64,000 bases of DNA from Fictibacillus sp. b24 (lineage in GTDB: Bacteria > Bacillota > Bacilli > Bacillales > Fictibacillaceae). The stretch lies in assembly GCF_030348825.1 (NCBI RefSeq), contig NZ_JAUCES010000005.1:2666001-2730000 (forward strand), given 5' to 3'. The position numbers and the translations under genes are program-made. The notes beneath the pieces were generated by a model that made no database searches, was not told where the DNA came from, and saw only the letters and a program-made list of their open reading frames with translations. Shown here in pieces: positions 16,182-24,495 of this stretch (its first letter is position 1; every line of letters starts with the position of its first letter).

Positions 16182-16985
16182 TTACACATCACTTGGCATA
16201 CTGGCTGTTTCCTCTATTTCGACAGACCACGCAATGATTGTTGTGCTGTCTCTTACACCGTTATCTTTTACTTCAGACAAAAGCTTTCCTACCCCAACTT
16301 CAATTCCCTTTTCAAAAAGTACTGTCTGTATAGTCTCCGGATCCTCAAAAGGAACACCTGGACATTCTGTTAAGCCGTCAGTTGTCATGAATACGTGGTT
16401 CAACCCCTGTCTCATTTCTTTTTTACCCGTGCTATAACAGGGAACCGGAAGTTCAAACGTGTTCACTTCACCAACCCATTCGTAAAAACTTCTCTGTACA
16501 AGCTGTCTCTCTCCAAGCGCGATCAGTTCTGGATGAAATAAATGGACTATACAATCTCCAACGGAAAACCACCACAAATATTTCTCTTTTCGTACCACGA
16601 TCAGACAAGCGGTTTCACCAGTTGTTTTGCGGCATGCCTCCATAAACTCTGGCTCTTGAAAAATGTCGAGTATGAGACAGTCCATCCTTTTTAGCGCTGG
16701 ACCAGCAGATTGGGCCAAAGCACTCGTAATGTTTTTCTTCATCTTTTCAAAGTGGCCAACTACTAACTCAACACTTTGAGCAGTCTTGTGACCATCGAGA
16801 ACCATGGTGAATTCCCAGTTCTCCTCTTCATTCGTCCAAACTAAGCATCCGTCTTCGTTCTTGTACGAACCTGCAGCAGTGTTACCGCCAAACCTTCCAA
16901 GTGTAACTCTACCAACCTTCACCACATCTAATTCATCCACAAAAGTCTTTTCACTGCCAATCCATTTAAGTTCATGATGCATCAT
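16182..16985 (-). CDS. PP2C family serine/threonine phosphatase
   Basis: 267 residues, the usual length of a minimal PP2C phosphatase. Visible metal-binding motifs: NEDG (43-46), MVLDGH (61-66), GETACLIVV, SVGDC, TTDGLTE and RDSTTIIAW. These bind Mn/Mg and hydrolyse phospho-Ser/Thr. There is no membrane or sensor domain. Its ATG overlaps the end of the HIT gene by 14 bases, so the two are translationally coupled and both lie behind the T-box leader at 17461-17718. The target is unknown. Confidence 0.88.
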   Translation of the reverse strand: MMHHELKWIGSEKTFVDELDVVKVGRVTLGRFGGNTAAGSYKNEDGCLVWTNEEENWEFTMVLDGHKTAQSVELVVGHFEKMKKNITSALAQSAGPALKRMDCLILDIFQEPEFMEACRKTTGETACLIVVRKEKYLWWFSVGDCIVHLFHPELIALGERQLVQRSFYEWVGEVNTFELPVPCYSTGKKEMRQGLNHVFMTTDGLTECPGVPFEDPETIQTVLFEKGIEVGVGKLLSEVKDNGVRDSTTIIAWSVEIEETASMPSDV

Positions 16986-17433
16986 ACGAATCCTCCTCCA
17001 AGAACCTCTTAACTTGTTCGCACACTTGCACGATCTCTTCGTTCATCCCAAACGGAGCATCCGGCCAGTCGTATACTTCGTTCGGTCCCCAATATTCCGC
17101 AGGTGTTTTCGGATAACGCGGTACAATATGCATGTGCAGATGAGGAACTGAATTTCCGGAAACTAGCGCATAAATGTGTTCAGCACCCTGTGTTTCCTTA
17201 ACCGCTTTACTCACCCTCGCCATGATCTGGCCGAATGCACTCGCCTCATCAGGTGTCATGTCCCCAATCGATGATGCGTGACGCTTAAGATCGATCATGA
17301 TATGTCCCAAGTAAGACGGTCTTCCACCTTTATCAATATGACTTACATAGACTAGATCATCTTCATAAATCTTGATTCCAGCCGTATCAATGCTTCCTTG
17401 ATGCTTATTGCAAATAAAACAATCCTCACTCAT
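16972..17433 (-). CDS. HIT family nucleotide-binding hydrolase
   Basis: 153 residues from the ATG at 17433 (GGGAGATG 8 bases upstream); the longer frame to 17469 is translated terminator sequence. The histidine triad is H98-L-H100-M-H102 in SVPHLHMHIVPRY, and CFICNKH at 5-11 gives a zinc-type CxxC. HIT proteins hydrolyse nucleotide phosphoramidates or dinucleoside polyphosphates, including aminoacyl-adenylates. That last activity would fit its unusual position directly downstream of a T-box leader (inference). Confidence 0.9.
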   Translation of the reverse strand: MSEDCFICNKHQGSIDTAGIKIYEDDLVYVSHIDKGGRPSYLGHIMIDLKRHASSIGDMTPDEASAFGQIMARVSKAVKETQGAEHIYALVSGNSVPHLHMHIVPRYPKTPAEYWGPNEVYDWPDAPFGMNEEIVQVCEQVKRFLEEDSYDAS

Positions 17434-17460
17434 GGTCATCTCTCCCCAAAAAAATAAAAA

Positions 17461-17718
17461 GCCCATCATCTCGTAAAGAGACGATAGGCTGTTCCTAACG
17501 TGGTACCACTCTTCTTGGTTTGCTGCACATTAAAAAGCAAACCTTCTCAAGACCTTATTACGGAGGTGAACCGTCCAGACTTAACTCTCAGCCTGGCCGC
17601 TCCTAGGCGAGTTCAGGATTTCCGTTGACTGCTTTTCACCCATTTCAGCAGCTCTCTAAACAACAGACTTTTCCTTACTGCTCCTAATCAAAGCGTTTAT
17701 CCTATGCATGGAAAACTT
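17461..17718 (-). promoter_or_regulatory. T-box leader upstream of the HIT-PP2C genes
   Basis: On the minus strand: an AGTA-containing Stem I 5' side (GGAGCAGTAAGG), apical GGTGAAAAGC, then the specifier region TGAACTCGCC, the T-box AGTGGTACCACG (about 17498-17511) and a terminator with stem AGCC.ATC.TCT / AGA.GAT.GGCT (17461-17490) followed by T runs. Aligning the specifier loop to the tyrZ T-box at 48757 gives TCG (serine); an alternative register gives CTC (leucine). The mRNA would be read through when that tRNA is uncharged. Confidence 0.88.
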
Positions 17719-17724
17719 TTACTT

Positions 17725-17753
17725 ATCATAGGTTTTTTAGAAAATTATGTCAA
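17725..17753 (-). promoter_or_regulatory. Sigma-A promoter of the HIT T-box transcript
   Basis: Consensus -35 TTGACA (17748-17753) and -10 TATGAT (17725-17730) with 17-bp spacing on the minus strand, directly upstream of the T-box leader. Confidence 0.88.
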
Positions 17754-17807
17754 GGGTTTATTTATAATTACCCTCAAAGGTTAAACCCTCCCCCAATCAA
17801 TGAATCT

Positions 17808-18227
17808 TTAAATTCTGTTTAGTTCAAAACATTCCATTTTTTCAGATGGTAATCCCGCTTCAATATAGCTTCTGATCAACTTCCATTTCCCATCTTTCCA
17901 TCTAAATGTTATAAAGAATAAGTTTGCGGTCTCTAGTTGTCTGTCATCAATAATTAAGGAAGCCCAGAGAATCGCTAATACTTCATTTTCTCTTAAAGGA
18001 ATAACTCCAACCTCTTTTAGAATCCACTGTGCATTTTGCTCTTGCAACTGATTAAAGGCTTGACTCCATCCTTCAATGGATTCAGCATATTCAAAATCAA
18101 CAATATCCTGATCTCTAATTTCCCGTGCTTGATAATCGAGCGATAGAACTTCTTTAATTCCAGCAATAGATGAGTTTCTCCAGCTTTCTTTAAATTCTTT
18201 ATAAAATATCTGAAAAGAACTTAACAT
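17808..18227 (-). CDS. Hypothetical protein, NTF2-like pattern
   Basis: 139 residues. GGAGG lies 5 bases before the ATG. The C-terminal half (LFFITFRWKDGKWKLIRSYIEAG) has the strand-turn-strand look of NTF2/SnoaL-like or DUF4440 domains, but no catalytic residues can be assigned. No signal peptide. The start follows the GNAT stop codon by a few bases, so the pair is translationally coupled. Confidence 0.75.
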   Translation of the reverse strand: MLSSFQIFYKEFKESWRNSSIAGIKEVLSLDYQAREIRDQDIVDFEYAESIEGWSQAFNQLQEQNAQWILKEVGVIPLRENEVLAILWASLIIDDRQLETANLFFITFRWKDGKWKLIRSYIEAGLPSEKMECFELNRI

Positions 18228-18228
18228 A

Positions 18229-18741
18229 TTACCTCCTACTTAAATGCTTTATGTATTTGCTATGATTATCGGTTTCTCCTAAATATTCAAAACCATGATC
18301 TCGATAAAATTGGTTCAGCTTTACGTTATCTGCCACACAATCTAATTTAATAAACTGCTTTCCGTCCCCAAGATTTTCATGAATCCAGCGCAAAATTTCT
18401 TTGCCTATTCCCTGATTCATATACTGCGGCCGTACTGCTAATCGATGTAAATACAGGGAATCAGAAGCTTCTTCCTTCCCGAAAATATGCTGATCCCACT
18501 CACTTTGCTCGGGTGATAATGTAAATGTAGCTATCATCATGTCATCACTTAAAACTTTATAAGTATGTTTTTGCTGGATGGCTCGCTTAATTTCTTCGTC
18601 ATCACCGCCTTCAAGCAGATAACTCCATTGATTAATTTCGTTATCTTTCATCCATTGAGCCAGTTCTTTTAAAAAACTAATCACTTCTTCATAATCATCA
18701 GAAGATGCTTTGTGAACGACAAATTGCTTCAATTGACTCAC
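18229..18741 (-). CDS. GNAT family N-acetyltransferase
   Basis: 170 residues from a GTG at 18741, chosen because AGAGGTG lies 6-7 bases upstream; the ATG at 18756 has no RBS. The acetyl-CoA loop is in LAVRPQYMNQGIGKEILRWI, followed by IKLDCVADNVKLNQFYRDHGF, the classical GNAT C-terminal motif. Substrate unknown. Coupled with the NTF2-like gene downstream. Confidence 0.87.
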   Translation of the reverse strand: MSQLKQFVVHKASSDDYEEVISFLKELAQWMKDNEINQWSYLLEGGDDEEIKRAIQQKHTYKVLSDDMMIATFTLSPEQSEWDQHIFGKEEASDSLYLHRLAVRPQYMNQGIGKEILRWIHENLGDGKQFIKLDCVADNVKLNQFYRDHGFEYLGETDNHSKYIKHLSRR

Positions 18742-18824
18742 TGTAACACCTCTCATTCTAGTTCTTAATAAACTAATTTCTTTTCAGATGTAAACATTCC
18801 TTCCTATTATTTCTATATACATAA

Positions 18825-18857
18825 CAAAAGCAGCAACCCTTAACAAGTTGCTGCTCA
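18825..18857 (-). terminator. Intrinsic terminator
   Basis: AGCAGCAAC (18829-18837) pairs with GTTGCTGCT (18847-18855); a short T run follows on the minus strand. It ends the dihydrofolate reductase family gene. Confidence 0.75.
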
Positions 18858-18859
18858 TT

Positions 18860-19393
18860 TTAAATGGTTTTATAAGTCACTTGTACCAACCCAGACTCAA
18901 ACGCTCTGCTCTCAACTAACTCCAACTTGCTTTCCGCTTCTGTTTCTTTAAACAATCGTATACCTTTTCCAAGCATGATCGGAATGAAGGATATTACGTA
19001 TTCATCAATTACATTTAGTGATTTCAGTTCTCTTACAACCTCTGCTCCTCCATCAATAAAAATGTTCTTGCCTTCTCTGCTTTTTAGTTTCTGTATTAGT
19101 TCTTTCAGATCTCCACCATAAAACTCAACGTTATCATCATGTCCTGTTTTTGTTCTGGAAATTACATAACATTTCTTATCCTTGTGAGGAAATTCAATTC
19201 CAAAGGATAAGACTTTGTCATACGTTTTCCGACCCATAATAATCGTGTCCACTGATTCAATAAATGTTTCGTATCCGTAATCTTCACCCGGACGTTCAAC
19301 CATTGATAACCAGTCAATATCCTCATTTTCTTTTGCTATAAATCCATCAACACTTGCCGCAATATATAAAATCACATTACGCTTTTTATTCAT
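18860..19393 (-). CDS. Dihydrofolate reductase family protein (RibD C-terminal type)
   Basis: 177 residues. AAGGAG lies before the ATG. Visible: ILYIAASVDGFIA at the N-terminus, IIMGRKTYDKVL, and GKNIFIDGGAEVVREL with the NADPH-binding Gly-Gly. This is the YyaP/RibD-C branch, not the folate enzyme proper; members are poorly characterised reductases. Single-gene unit with its own terminator. Confidence 0.85.
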   Translation of the reverse strand: MNKKRNVILYIAASVDGFIAKENEDIDWLSMVERPGEDYGYETFIESVDTIIMGRKTYDKVLSFGIEFPHKDKKCYVISRTKTGHDDNVEFYGGDLKELIQKLKSREGKNIFIDGGAEVVRELKSLNVIDEYVISFIPIMLGKGIRLFKETEAESKLELVESRAFESGLVQVTYKTI

Positions 19394-19452
19394 TTTGACA
19401 ACTCCTTTCCATCTTCTTTCATATTGGTAAAACGAAAGGACGGGAGTATCTT

Positions 19453-21630
19453 CTACTCATTCCCTCCTCCTAGTTCATAACCTAACTCCACAATGGATCG
19501 ATTAATTCGCCATACATAATAAAGGTGATGGACTAAATCACGATTAGACTGTTTTCGGCTCGGTGCAAGTCTTTCGATCATTTCGCGTTCTTCTTCTAAT
19601 GAATGAAGAACACCATCTGTTTCATTTCCTTTCACGAGTTCAGATAACGAATCAATATTTTCTTTCAGTTTTTTCTCAATTTGTATAAACACCTCAACGA
19701 GCTCGTCTGGATACTCAAATCCCTTTCGGTAAGCCGAAGCAACGAGATGCCTTGCATAATAGTTGATCGCAGCAAGCATCGTCATCCATCTAACCATATC
19801 CGAATAGATTGGTGATCCGCGACGCTGCAGGAATGATTGTGCTTCGTCTCTTATCACCTGAAGCTTTTGATCCAGCTGAAACGCACTTTCAGAAAGATCC
19901 TTCACATTCACATCTTCTCTAAAGCCTCTAACATACTCTGTCACAAAAGGGGACAGTTCACCTAAAAAATCACCGATGGATTCAGCAACTTTGTCCTTTG
20001 TTTTCTTTGGAAAAATGATGTAAGAAACCCCTAATGCGATGGCAGCACCTGCAATCGTATCAAGCACACGCGCCCCAATCAGAGTAAGTGTAATACCACC
20101 TAATAAAAGATCATACATAAAAGCAATCAGCATTGTGATAAACACACTCATTAACGTATAAGAAACGGTTAACAAATAAAAAGCTAAAAAAACGACCACA
20201 AAAAGAAAGATAACCTCTATTACAGTCTGACCAGATAGGAGTTTGGCAAGAGCAAATCCCACTACTGCACCGATAATCGTACCTAAAGAACGCTGGTAGC
20301 CTTTTGTATAGATTCGTCCGATTGATTCCGTCCCAAGCAGCACAACAAATGCCGTAAGTAGAACCCAATACGGCTGTGTCGGCGATATGATCAAGCCGAC
20401 GATGATTGAAATAATACCTGCGACCAATGCTTGATACGCTTTTTTGGTGGACGGTTTCAGGGCTTTATCCTGCTCTGATGCTGATTCATCATTCTCCGTA
20501 TTTTCTTCAGACACTTCATCAGCCTTGTTTAGGGCTTGATGAGAATGAAGAGATTGCTGGATGCTAACAGCTCCTTCAATGACATGGTTCGCAATGGATT
20601 CGATTCGGCGAATGAGATAAATCCATCCTTTTGGCGGCTCTTCACGTTCAAACAGCTCCATTATTAATAAACGCAGCTGCTGAACCGCTTTTTCTGCTGG
20701 TTGTAAATTTTGTTCTTTTACGTTTGGTGCAAGCACTTCCGCGTCACGTACCGCCTCTGTCACAGAAATCAACAACTGCTTGATTTCTTCCACTTCCAGG
20801 GCATCCGCCCTCTTAAGCCCTCGAACAGATTCAATCAGTGTCTCAATCAGCATTCCTGTATCAAAAACATACAACCGCAGCTGATTCGGCAGCAAGCCTG
20901 GCCAAAGCTTATGAACGTCGTCCGCGTTAATGTAGCCTGATACGATCAGCGCATACTCTCTTAGTTTCAAGACATTCTTTTCTAACTCTTTTTTACGCAT
21001 AGGGTCAGTCTTTTTATCCACCATCGCTTCAATTAAAAGGTTAAGTGTTAAATTGCTCTGAATATGAAAGGATCTGATGCTGCTTTTAAGGTTCTTTGCG
21101 GTATCTTGAAACAGAAAGAAATTAAAGATAAAGGCATAGATTACACCAAGCCAAACACCAATATAAAACCATGGCAGTTGTCCACTTGATAACTGTAAAA
21201 CAGAAGAAAAATATACGGTCATAAAGAAAATCATGAAGAGGGAAAAATAGCGTGTACCAAATCTTGAGAAATAAAAACTGCTAAAGACACTCAGAATTAG
21301 GACCACATCAATGTAATACGCATGTCCCGCAACAATGGAACCGATTGTAATTCCGAGCATGGCGGAAATTCCGAGCAGTACTGTCGTAACCTTCATTTGT
21401 TTTTTCGTATCATCCATAACGACCATGATCCCCATCAAACCAAGCATTCCTGAGACAATGGCAGGGGTGATGCCGCCTGAATGGCCTGTATAGCGCATGA
21501 TGAGAAGTGTTGAAAAAATGGACAGTATCAAGCTAGCAGTTGCTCTACCCGCTTTTTGCAACCGAACATATCCAGGGTCAGACGCCATCAGCCTCGCTAG
21601 CCAACGGTGTTTTCTATGTAGTTGTCGCAC
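19453..21630 (-). CDS. FUSC family membrane protein
   Basis: 725 residues from a GTG at 21630, chosen for GGGGGGTGAGACA just upstream; the longer frame to 21696 has no RBS. Two blocks of about six hydrophobic helices (residues ~20-170 and ~395-540) are separated and followed by long soluble helical regions, the duplicated layout of the FUSC/aromatic acid exporter (AaeB/YccS) superfamily. A highly charged linker with many Glu/Ser lies before the second block. Likely an efflux transporter; substrate unknown. Confidence 0.85.
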   Translation of the reverse strand: MRQLHRKHRWLARLMASDPGYVRLQKAGRATASLILSIFSTLLIMRYTGHSGGITPAIVSGMLGLMGIMVVMDDTKKQMKVTTVLLGISAMLGITIGSIVAGHAYYIDVVLILSVFSSFYFSRFGTRYFSLFMIFFMTVYFSSVLQLSSGQLPWFYIGVWLGVIYAFIFNFFLFQDTAKNLKSSIRSFHIQSNLTLNLLIEAMVDKKTDPMRKKELEKNVLKLREYALIVSGYINADDVHKLWPGLLPNQLRLYVFDTGMLIETLIESVRGLKRADALEVEEIKQLLISVTEAVRDAEVLAPNVKEQNLQPAEKAVQQLRLLIMELFEREEPPKGWIYLIRRIESIANHVIEGAVSIQQSLHSHQALNKADEVSEENTENDESASEQDKALKPSTKKAYQALVAGIISIIVGLIISPTQPYWVLLTAFVVLLGTESIGRIYTKGYQRSLGTIIGAVVGFALAKLLSGQTVIEVIFLFVVVFLAFYLLTVSYTLMSVFITMLIAFMYDLLLGGITLTLIGARVLDTIAGAAIALGVSYIIFPKKTKDKVAESIGDFLGELSPFVTEYVRGFREDVNVKDLSESAFQLDQKLQVIRDEAQSFLQRRGSPIYSDMVRWMTMLAAINYYARHLVASAYRKGFEYPDELVEVFIQIEKKLKENIDSLSELVKGNETDGVLHSLEEEREMIERLAPSRKQSNRDLVHHLYYVWRINRSIVELGYELGGGNE

Positions 21631-21924
21631 TGTCTCACCCCCCATTTTTATAAAACTATAATTTTCAATAATAGCATGTGTCATACCGTATACCAAGCGA
21701 ACAGCTTACTTAAAAGGCAGAACCTCCAAGCTACAGTATTTCCGAATTCTTATACTTTTCTTCATTTCTGTTTAACTGTCTCTCTCGCCTTTCACTGGTC
21801 TTTTTACAACTTACACTTGATTGAAGTGTAAGGTCCGTGCCTATAACATGAAAAACTTCTTGGAAGGCTTGCGACGAGAAAATCACTTCGAGCATTTACA
21901 AGTAGACGCATTGTCTTCTTTGAA

Positions 21925-22075
21925 CAGTTGGTTGGAGTGAAAGGTGTGAGACTCCTGCGGGACAGGCTGGCAGGTGAGACACTTATACGTGAAACGTACG
22001 AATGTGGCTCACCGCCTGCCCTGCGGAAAGCGAGCAACTGAAACGGAAATCAACCACTTCCAAAAGCAACAAAGT
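21925..22075. repeat. Bacillus-type interspersed hairpin repeat element
   Basis: The sequence carries the repeat seen in many Bacillaceae genomes: TTGGAGTGAAAGGTGTGAGA, CTCCTGCGGGACAGG, then GGCAGGTGAG pairing with CTCACCGCCTGCC, and an end reading GCGAGCAACTGAAACGG then AAATCAACC. Internal arms pair over about 30 bases into a long stem. It encodes no protein; small frames across it are fortuitous. Its role is unknown. The last 32 bases (22042-22073) recur inverted at 58978-59009. Confidence 0.8.
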
Positions 22076-22108
22076 TTGAAAGAAGAGCATTTTAAAAAGT
22101 CCGTATAC

Positions 22109-22134
22109 AAAAAAGACCTGAATATACTCAGGTC
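22109..22134 (-). terminator. Intrinsic terminator of the PPOX gene
   Basis: GACCTGA (22115-22121) pairs with TCAGGTC (22128-22134), followed on the minus strand by TTTTTT. Confidence 0.85.
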
Positions 22135-22141
22135 CCTCGTG

Positions 22142-22768
22142 TTAATAAAGTCTATTCTTATAGCCTTCCTCAAGATCAGCGATAATTCTTCCCTCTGTCA
22201 TCTCGGGCATGTTGACGTGTGCAGCTAAAATTTTTGCAGCACTTGGTAAATCTTCTTTGCTGCTCCAGCTCTCTGGCTCCCAAAGACCTGAACGCTTAAA
22301 GGCTTTTGCACAATGCATATAACATTGTTCCACTTTTACCAAGATACCAAGCTGTGGCGATTTTCCATTCACGGCCATCTTGTTTAATATTTCTTCGTCT
22401 TTAATAATAGCTGCTTCTCCATTAATACGAAGCGTTTCACCCATGCCAGGTATGATAAACAGCAAGCCGATTTTAGGATTAGAAAGAATGTTGAACATCG
22501 AATCGACCCTCTTATTGCCTGGACGATCAGGAATGATAAGGTGCTGATCATCTAGAATGTAAACAAATCCAGGTGCATCTCCTCTTGGTGAACTATCACA
22601 GTTTCCTTCAGCATCTGATGTGGATAGGACAAGAAAAGGAGATTTTGAGATATAGTCCCTGCAATGTCCATCAATTGTGGCGATTACCTTGTTTTGTCCT
22701 CTAAGGCTTGGACTTCCAAGCATTTCTCTTAGCTCTTCTTGACTTTTGACTTGGTTCATCGTTTTCAT
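22142..22768 (-). CDS. Pyridoxamine 5'-phosphate oxidase-like FMN-binding protein
   Basis: 208 residues from the ATG at 22768 (AAGGGGATGGGG upstream). The split-barrel flavin-binding fold is indicated by SPFLVLSTSDAEGNCDSSPRGD, LIIPDRPGNKRVDS and NPKIGLLFIIPG. This pattern matches the MSMEG_1061-type PPOX subgroup, likely FMN-dependent reductases rather than true pyridoxamine phosphate oxidase. It lies 16 bases after a small membrane gene on the same strand. Confidence 0.82.
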   Translation of the reverse strand: MKTMNQVKSQEELREMLGSPSLRGQNKVIATIDGHCRDYISKSPFLVLSTSDAEGNCDSSPRGDAPGFVYILDDQHLIIPDRPGNKRVDSMFNILSNPKIGLLFIIPGMGETLRINGEAAIIKDEEILNKMAVNGKSPQLGILVKVEQCYMHCAKAFKRSGLWEPESWSSKEDLPSAAKILAAHVNMPEMTEGRIIADLEEGYKNRLY

Positions 22769-22784
22769 TACAAACCCCATCCCC

Positions 22785-23075
22785 TTATTTACGTAAAGCA
22801 TCTCCCGCTCTGTGCGCTACTTCTTTTTTTACATAAATATCGTATTGTGTGTTGTCGACAATAGGTCTTTCTCTAGCTCCCAACCCTTGCATAGGAATTC
22901 TGACCTTGAACTTTACGCCACCGCTGTTCAATTTAGAGATCACCTTAAAGTAGTTCTCTTGTCCGAATGCCGTGTAAATAAGCTTCATATTTCGATAACG
23001 ATATCTTTGAATCAATGAACCTATTATGATTCCACCTAACACGATCGCAACGAACAGCCATCCTATTGTTGGCAT
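22785..23075 (-). CDS. Small membrane-anchored hypothetical protein
   Basis: 96 residues from the ATG at 23075, chosen because AGAAAGGTG lies about 9 bases upstream; a GTG at 23087 would overlap that RBS. One hydrophobic helix at residues 3-25 is followed by a basic soluble domain (RYRYRNMKLIYTAFGQENYF). Not recognised. It precedes the PPOX gene in the same transcript. Confidence 0.75.
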   Translation of the reverse strand: MPTIGWLFVAIVLGGIIIGSLIQRYRYRNMKLIYTAFGQENYFKVISKLNSGGVKFKVRIPMQGLGARERPIVDNTQYDIYVKKEVAHRAGDALRK

Positions 23076-23103
23076 CTCACACAGCACCTTTCTGCATTAG
23101 AGA

Positions 23104-23823
23104 TTAGTGACTTGAATTTTCTAACGAAGAACCACTTCTATCCACTCGATAAGAGACCCACCAATGACCATCTTCAATATTTGTTCTCGTTTCTTTAAAG
23201 GTGACAATATAAACTTCATCACCTACTTCTTTGACATGAGTTTCTCTTGTAACAGGTCCTTCCGTAACCTTACCTGGCTGATCAGGAAAACGATCATCGT
23301 AACTACCACCACCTGAAACGAATTCAATTGCATCTTCTTCTGTAAACGGAGGTGGTTCAGGTGATATAAGTGTTAACACACCCCAGATAGCAGCATATAC
23401 ACTTAATGGGACTATGAGAAACAATCGCAAACGTTTTTTGTTTCTTGTTCTAGAAAGAATCCACCGATCAATAACAGCATAAAAAAGTGCCGTCATTACG
23501 CCATAAACGGCTAAAATTGGGGATTCAATCAATACCAATCCAAATATGCCATGAAGAAATATAAACACCCACGTATTCACTGTAAACCACTTGTTTAATA
23601 CAAATTCAATGATTAACGAAACGATATTTCCGTAAACGAGTATGATTAATCCTCCATAGATCCCAACAGCCATTGTAGATAATGCAAATCCCATTCCATA
23701 GTGCACTTCATTCGATTGAAATGTTGAATCCCCCGTATCCATTAATGCAGCCATCATTAACATAAGTGCAAAAGTTGAAGTAATTGTAGCTAATATCTTT
23801 CTCTCTAATAAATTTTCTTGCAT
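23104..23823 (-). CDS. Polytopic membrane protein, unknown function
   Basis: 239 residues. About five hydrophobic helices in the first 155 residues, then a soluble tail with a Pro-rich start (SPEPPPFTEED) and a small beta-rich domain. GGGAAGG lies upstream of the ATG. No motif is recognised. Same direction as and 28 bases upstream of the small membrane gene, so probably one operon with it and the PPOX gene. Confidence 0.75.
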   Translation of the reverse strand: MQENLLERKILATITSTFALMLMMAALMDTGDSTFQSNEVHYGMGFALSTMAVGIYGGLIILVYGNIVSLIIEFVLNKWFTVNTWVFIFLHGIFGLVLIESPILAVYGVMTALFYAVIDRWILSRTRNKKRLRLFLIVPLSVYAAIWGVLTLISPEPPPFTEEDAIEFVSGGGSYDDRFPDQPGKVTEGPVTRETHVKEVGDEVYIVTFKETRTNIEDGHWWVSYRVDRSGSSLENSSH

Positions 23824-24001
23824 ATAACCGTTATCCTTCCCTTTAGATTCCCACTTTTCGTTTCTAAGCCAATCATAATTCTATGGAAAAATTTAGTCAA
23901 CGCATGAAAATACCCCCATAAATGAGCGTCTCATTATAAATAGTGTATAGAGTACATAAAAAAGAAATGACAGAAGAACGAACTCTGTAAGGAGGCAAAA
24001 C

Positions 24002-24319
24002 ATGGAGCCGTATGTAAAAGATGCTCTGCTTGAATGGAAAGATGAGATCGAGCAACAAAAGAAAGAAATTGATGAAGAGTACGAGAAAGTAAAAACAGAA
24101 CTCCAACTCTATTCTTATAAATTCGGTATCACCAAACAAGTCATTCAATCTACCATTAATGAAGAAATGATTAAGAATATCAAAAAAACATATCAGCAGC
24201 CGTTCGAGGAAAAGTACAACGAACTGAAACAACAGCTGAAGAAGCTGGAAGAAAAACGAAGCGTCTTTAACATGTTTGTTGAAAAGATCGAGATTGCTTC
24301 TGTAAAAGAACCGAATTAG
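24002..24319 (+). CDS. Hypothetical coiled-coil protein
   Basis: 105 residues with a consensus AAGGAGG 6 bases before the ATG, which outweighs a longer minus-strand frame over the same bases. Almost the whole protein is Glu/Lys-rich with heptad spacing (residues ~12-35 and ~60-90), so it is probably an elongated helical dimer. No membrane segment. Followed by a strong terminator, so it is a single-gene unit. Function unknown. Confidence 0.75.
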   Translation: MEPYVKDALLEWKDEIEQQKKEIDEEYEKVKTELQLYSYKFGITKQVIQSTINEEMIKNIKKTYQQPFEEKYNELKQQLKKLEEKRSVFNMFVEKIEIASVKEPN

Positions 24320-24331
24320 TTTTACTGGGAT

Positions 24332-24360
24332 AAGCTTGGAGTTGATTCCGAGCTTTTTCT
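24332..24360 (+). terminator. Intrinsic terminator
   Basis: AAGCTTGGA (24332-24340) pairs with TCCGAGCTT, then TTTTT; it follows the coiled-coil gene. Confidence 0.85.
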
Positions 24361-24377
24361 TCTGTACTACGTCTATA

Positions 24378-24447
24378 AAAAACGGATAAGAAATTTTATC
24401 CGCGGAATTATATTTGTTTACCGTGGAATTATTATCAATTACCTTAC
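24378..24447 (-). repeat. 21-bp phased array, inverted ATTCCGCGAG-type (array 3)
   Basis: CCGCGGAATTA at 24400, CCGTGGAATTA at 24421 and a degenerate CC at 24442 are 21 bp apart; a CGGATAAG unit about 20 bp earlier belongs to the same series. Read on the minus strand the core is TAATTCCGCGG, so this is the array 1 family inverted. It lies between convergent genes. Confidence 0.75.
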
Positions 24448-24452
24448 AACTC

Positions 24453-24492
24453 AAAAAAGGAATGATCTCAAAGTAGTTGAGTCATCCCTTTC
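24453..24492 (-). terminator. Intrinsic terminator of the MFS gene
   Basis: AAAGGAATGA (24457-24466) pairs with TCATCCCTTT (24482-24491) with one mismatch; on the minus strand TTTTTTGAG follows. Confidence 0.78.
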
Positions 24493-24495
24493 CTT

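Noticed and set aside
16182-17718. Serine or leucine tRNA synthetase expected downstream of the T-box
   Set aside because: The genes behind the leader are clearly HIT and PP2C; no synthetase sequence is present between the leader and 16182.
21804-22228. Frames on both strands over the interspersed repeat
   Set aside because: They lie inside a known-type non-coding hairpin element and have no RBS.
23897-24454. Long minus-strand frame opposite the coiled-coil gene
   Set aside because: It is a mirror of the plus-strand gene, which has a consensus RBS and a terminator; the minus-strand protein is almost all Phe/Leu/Ile/Asn.
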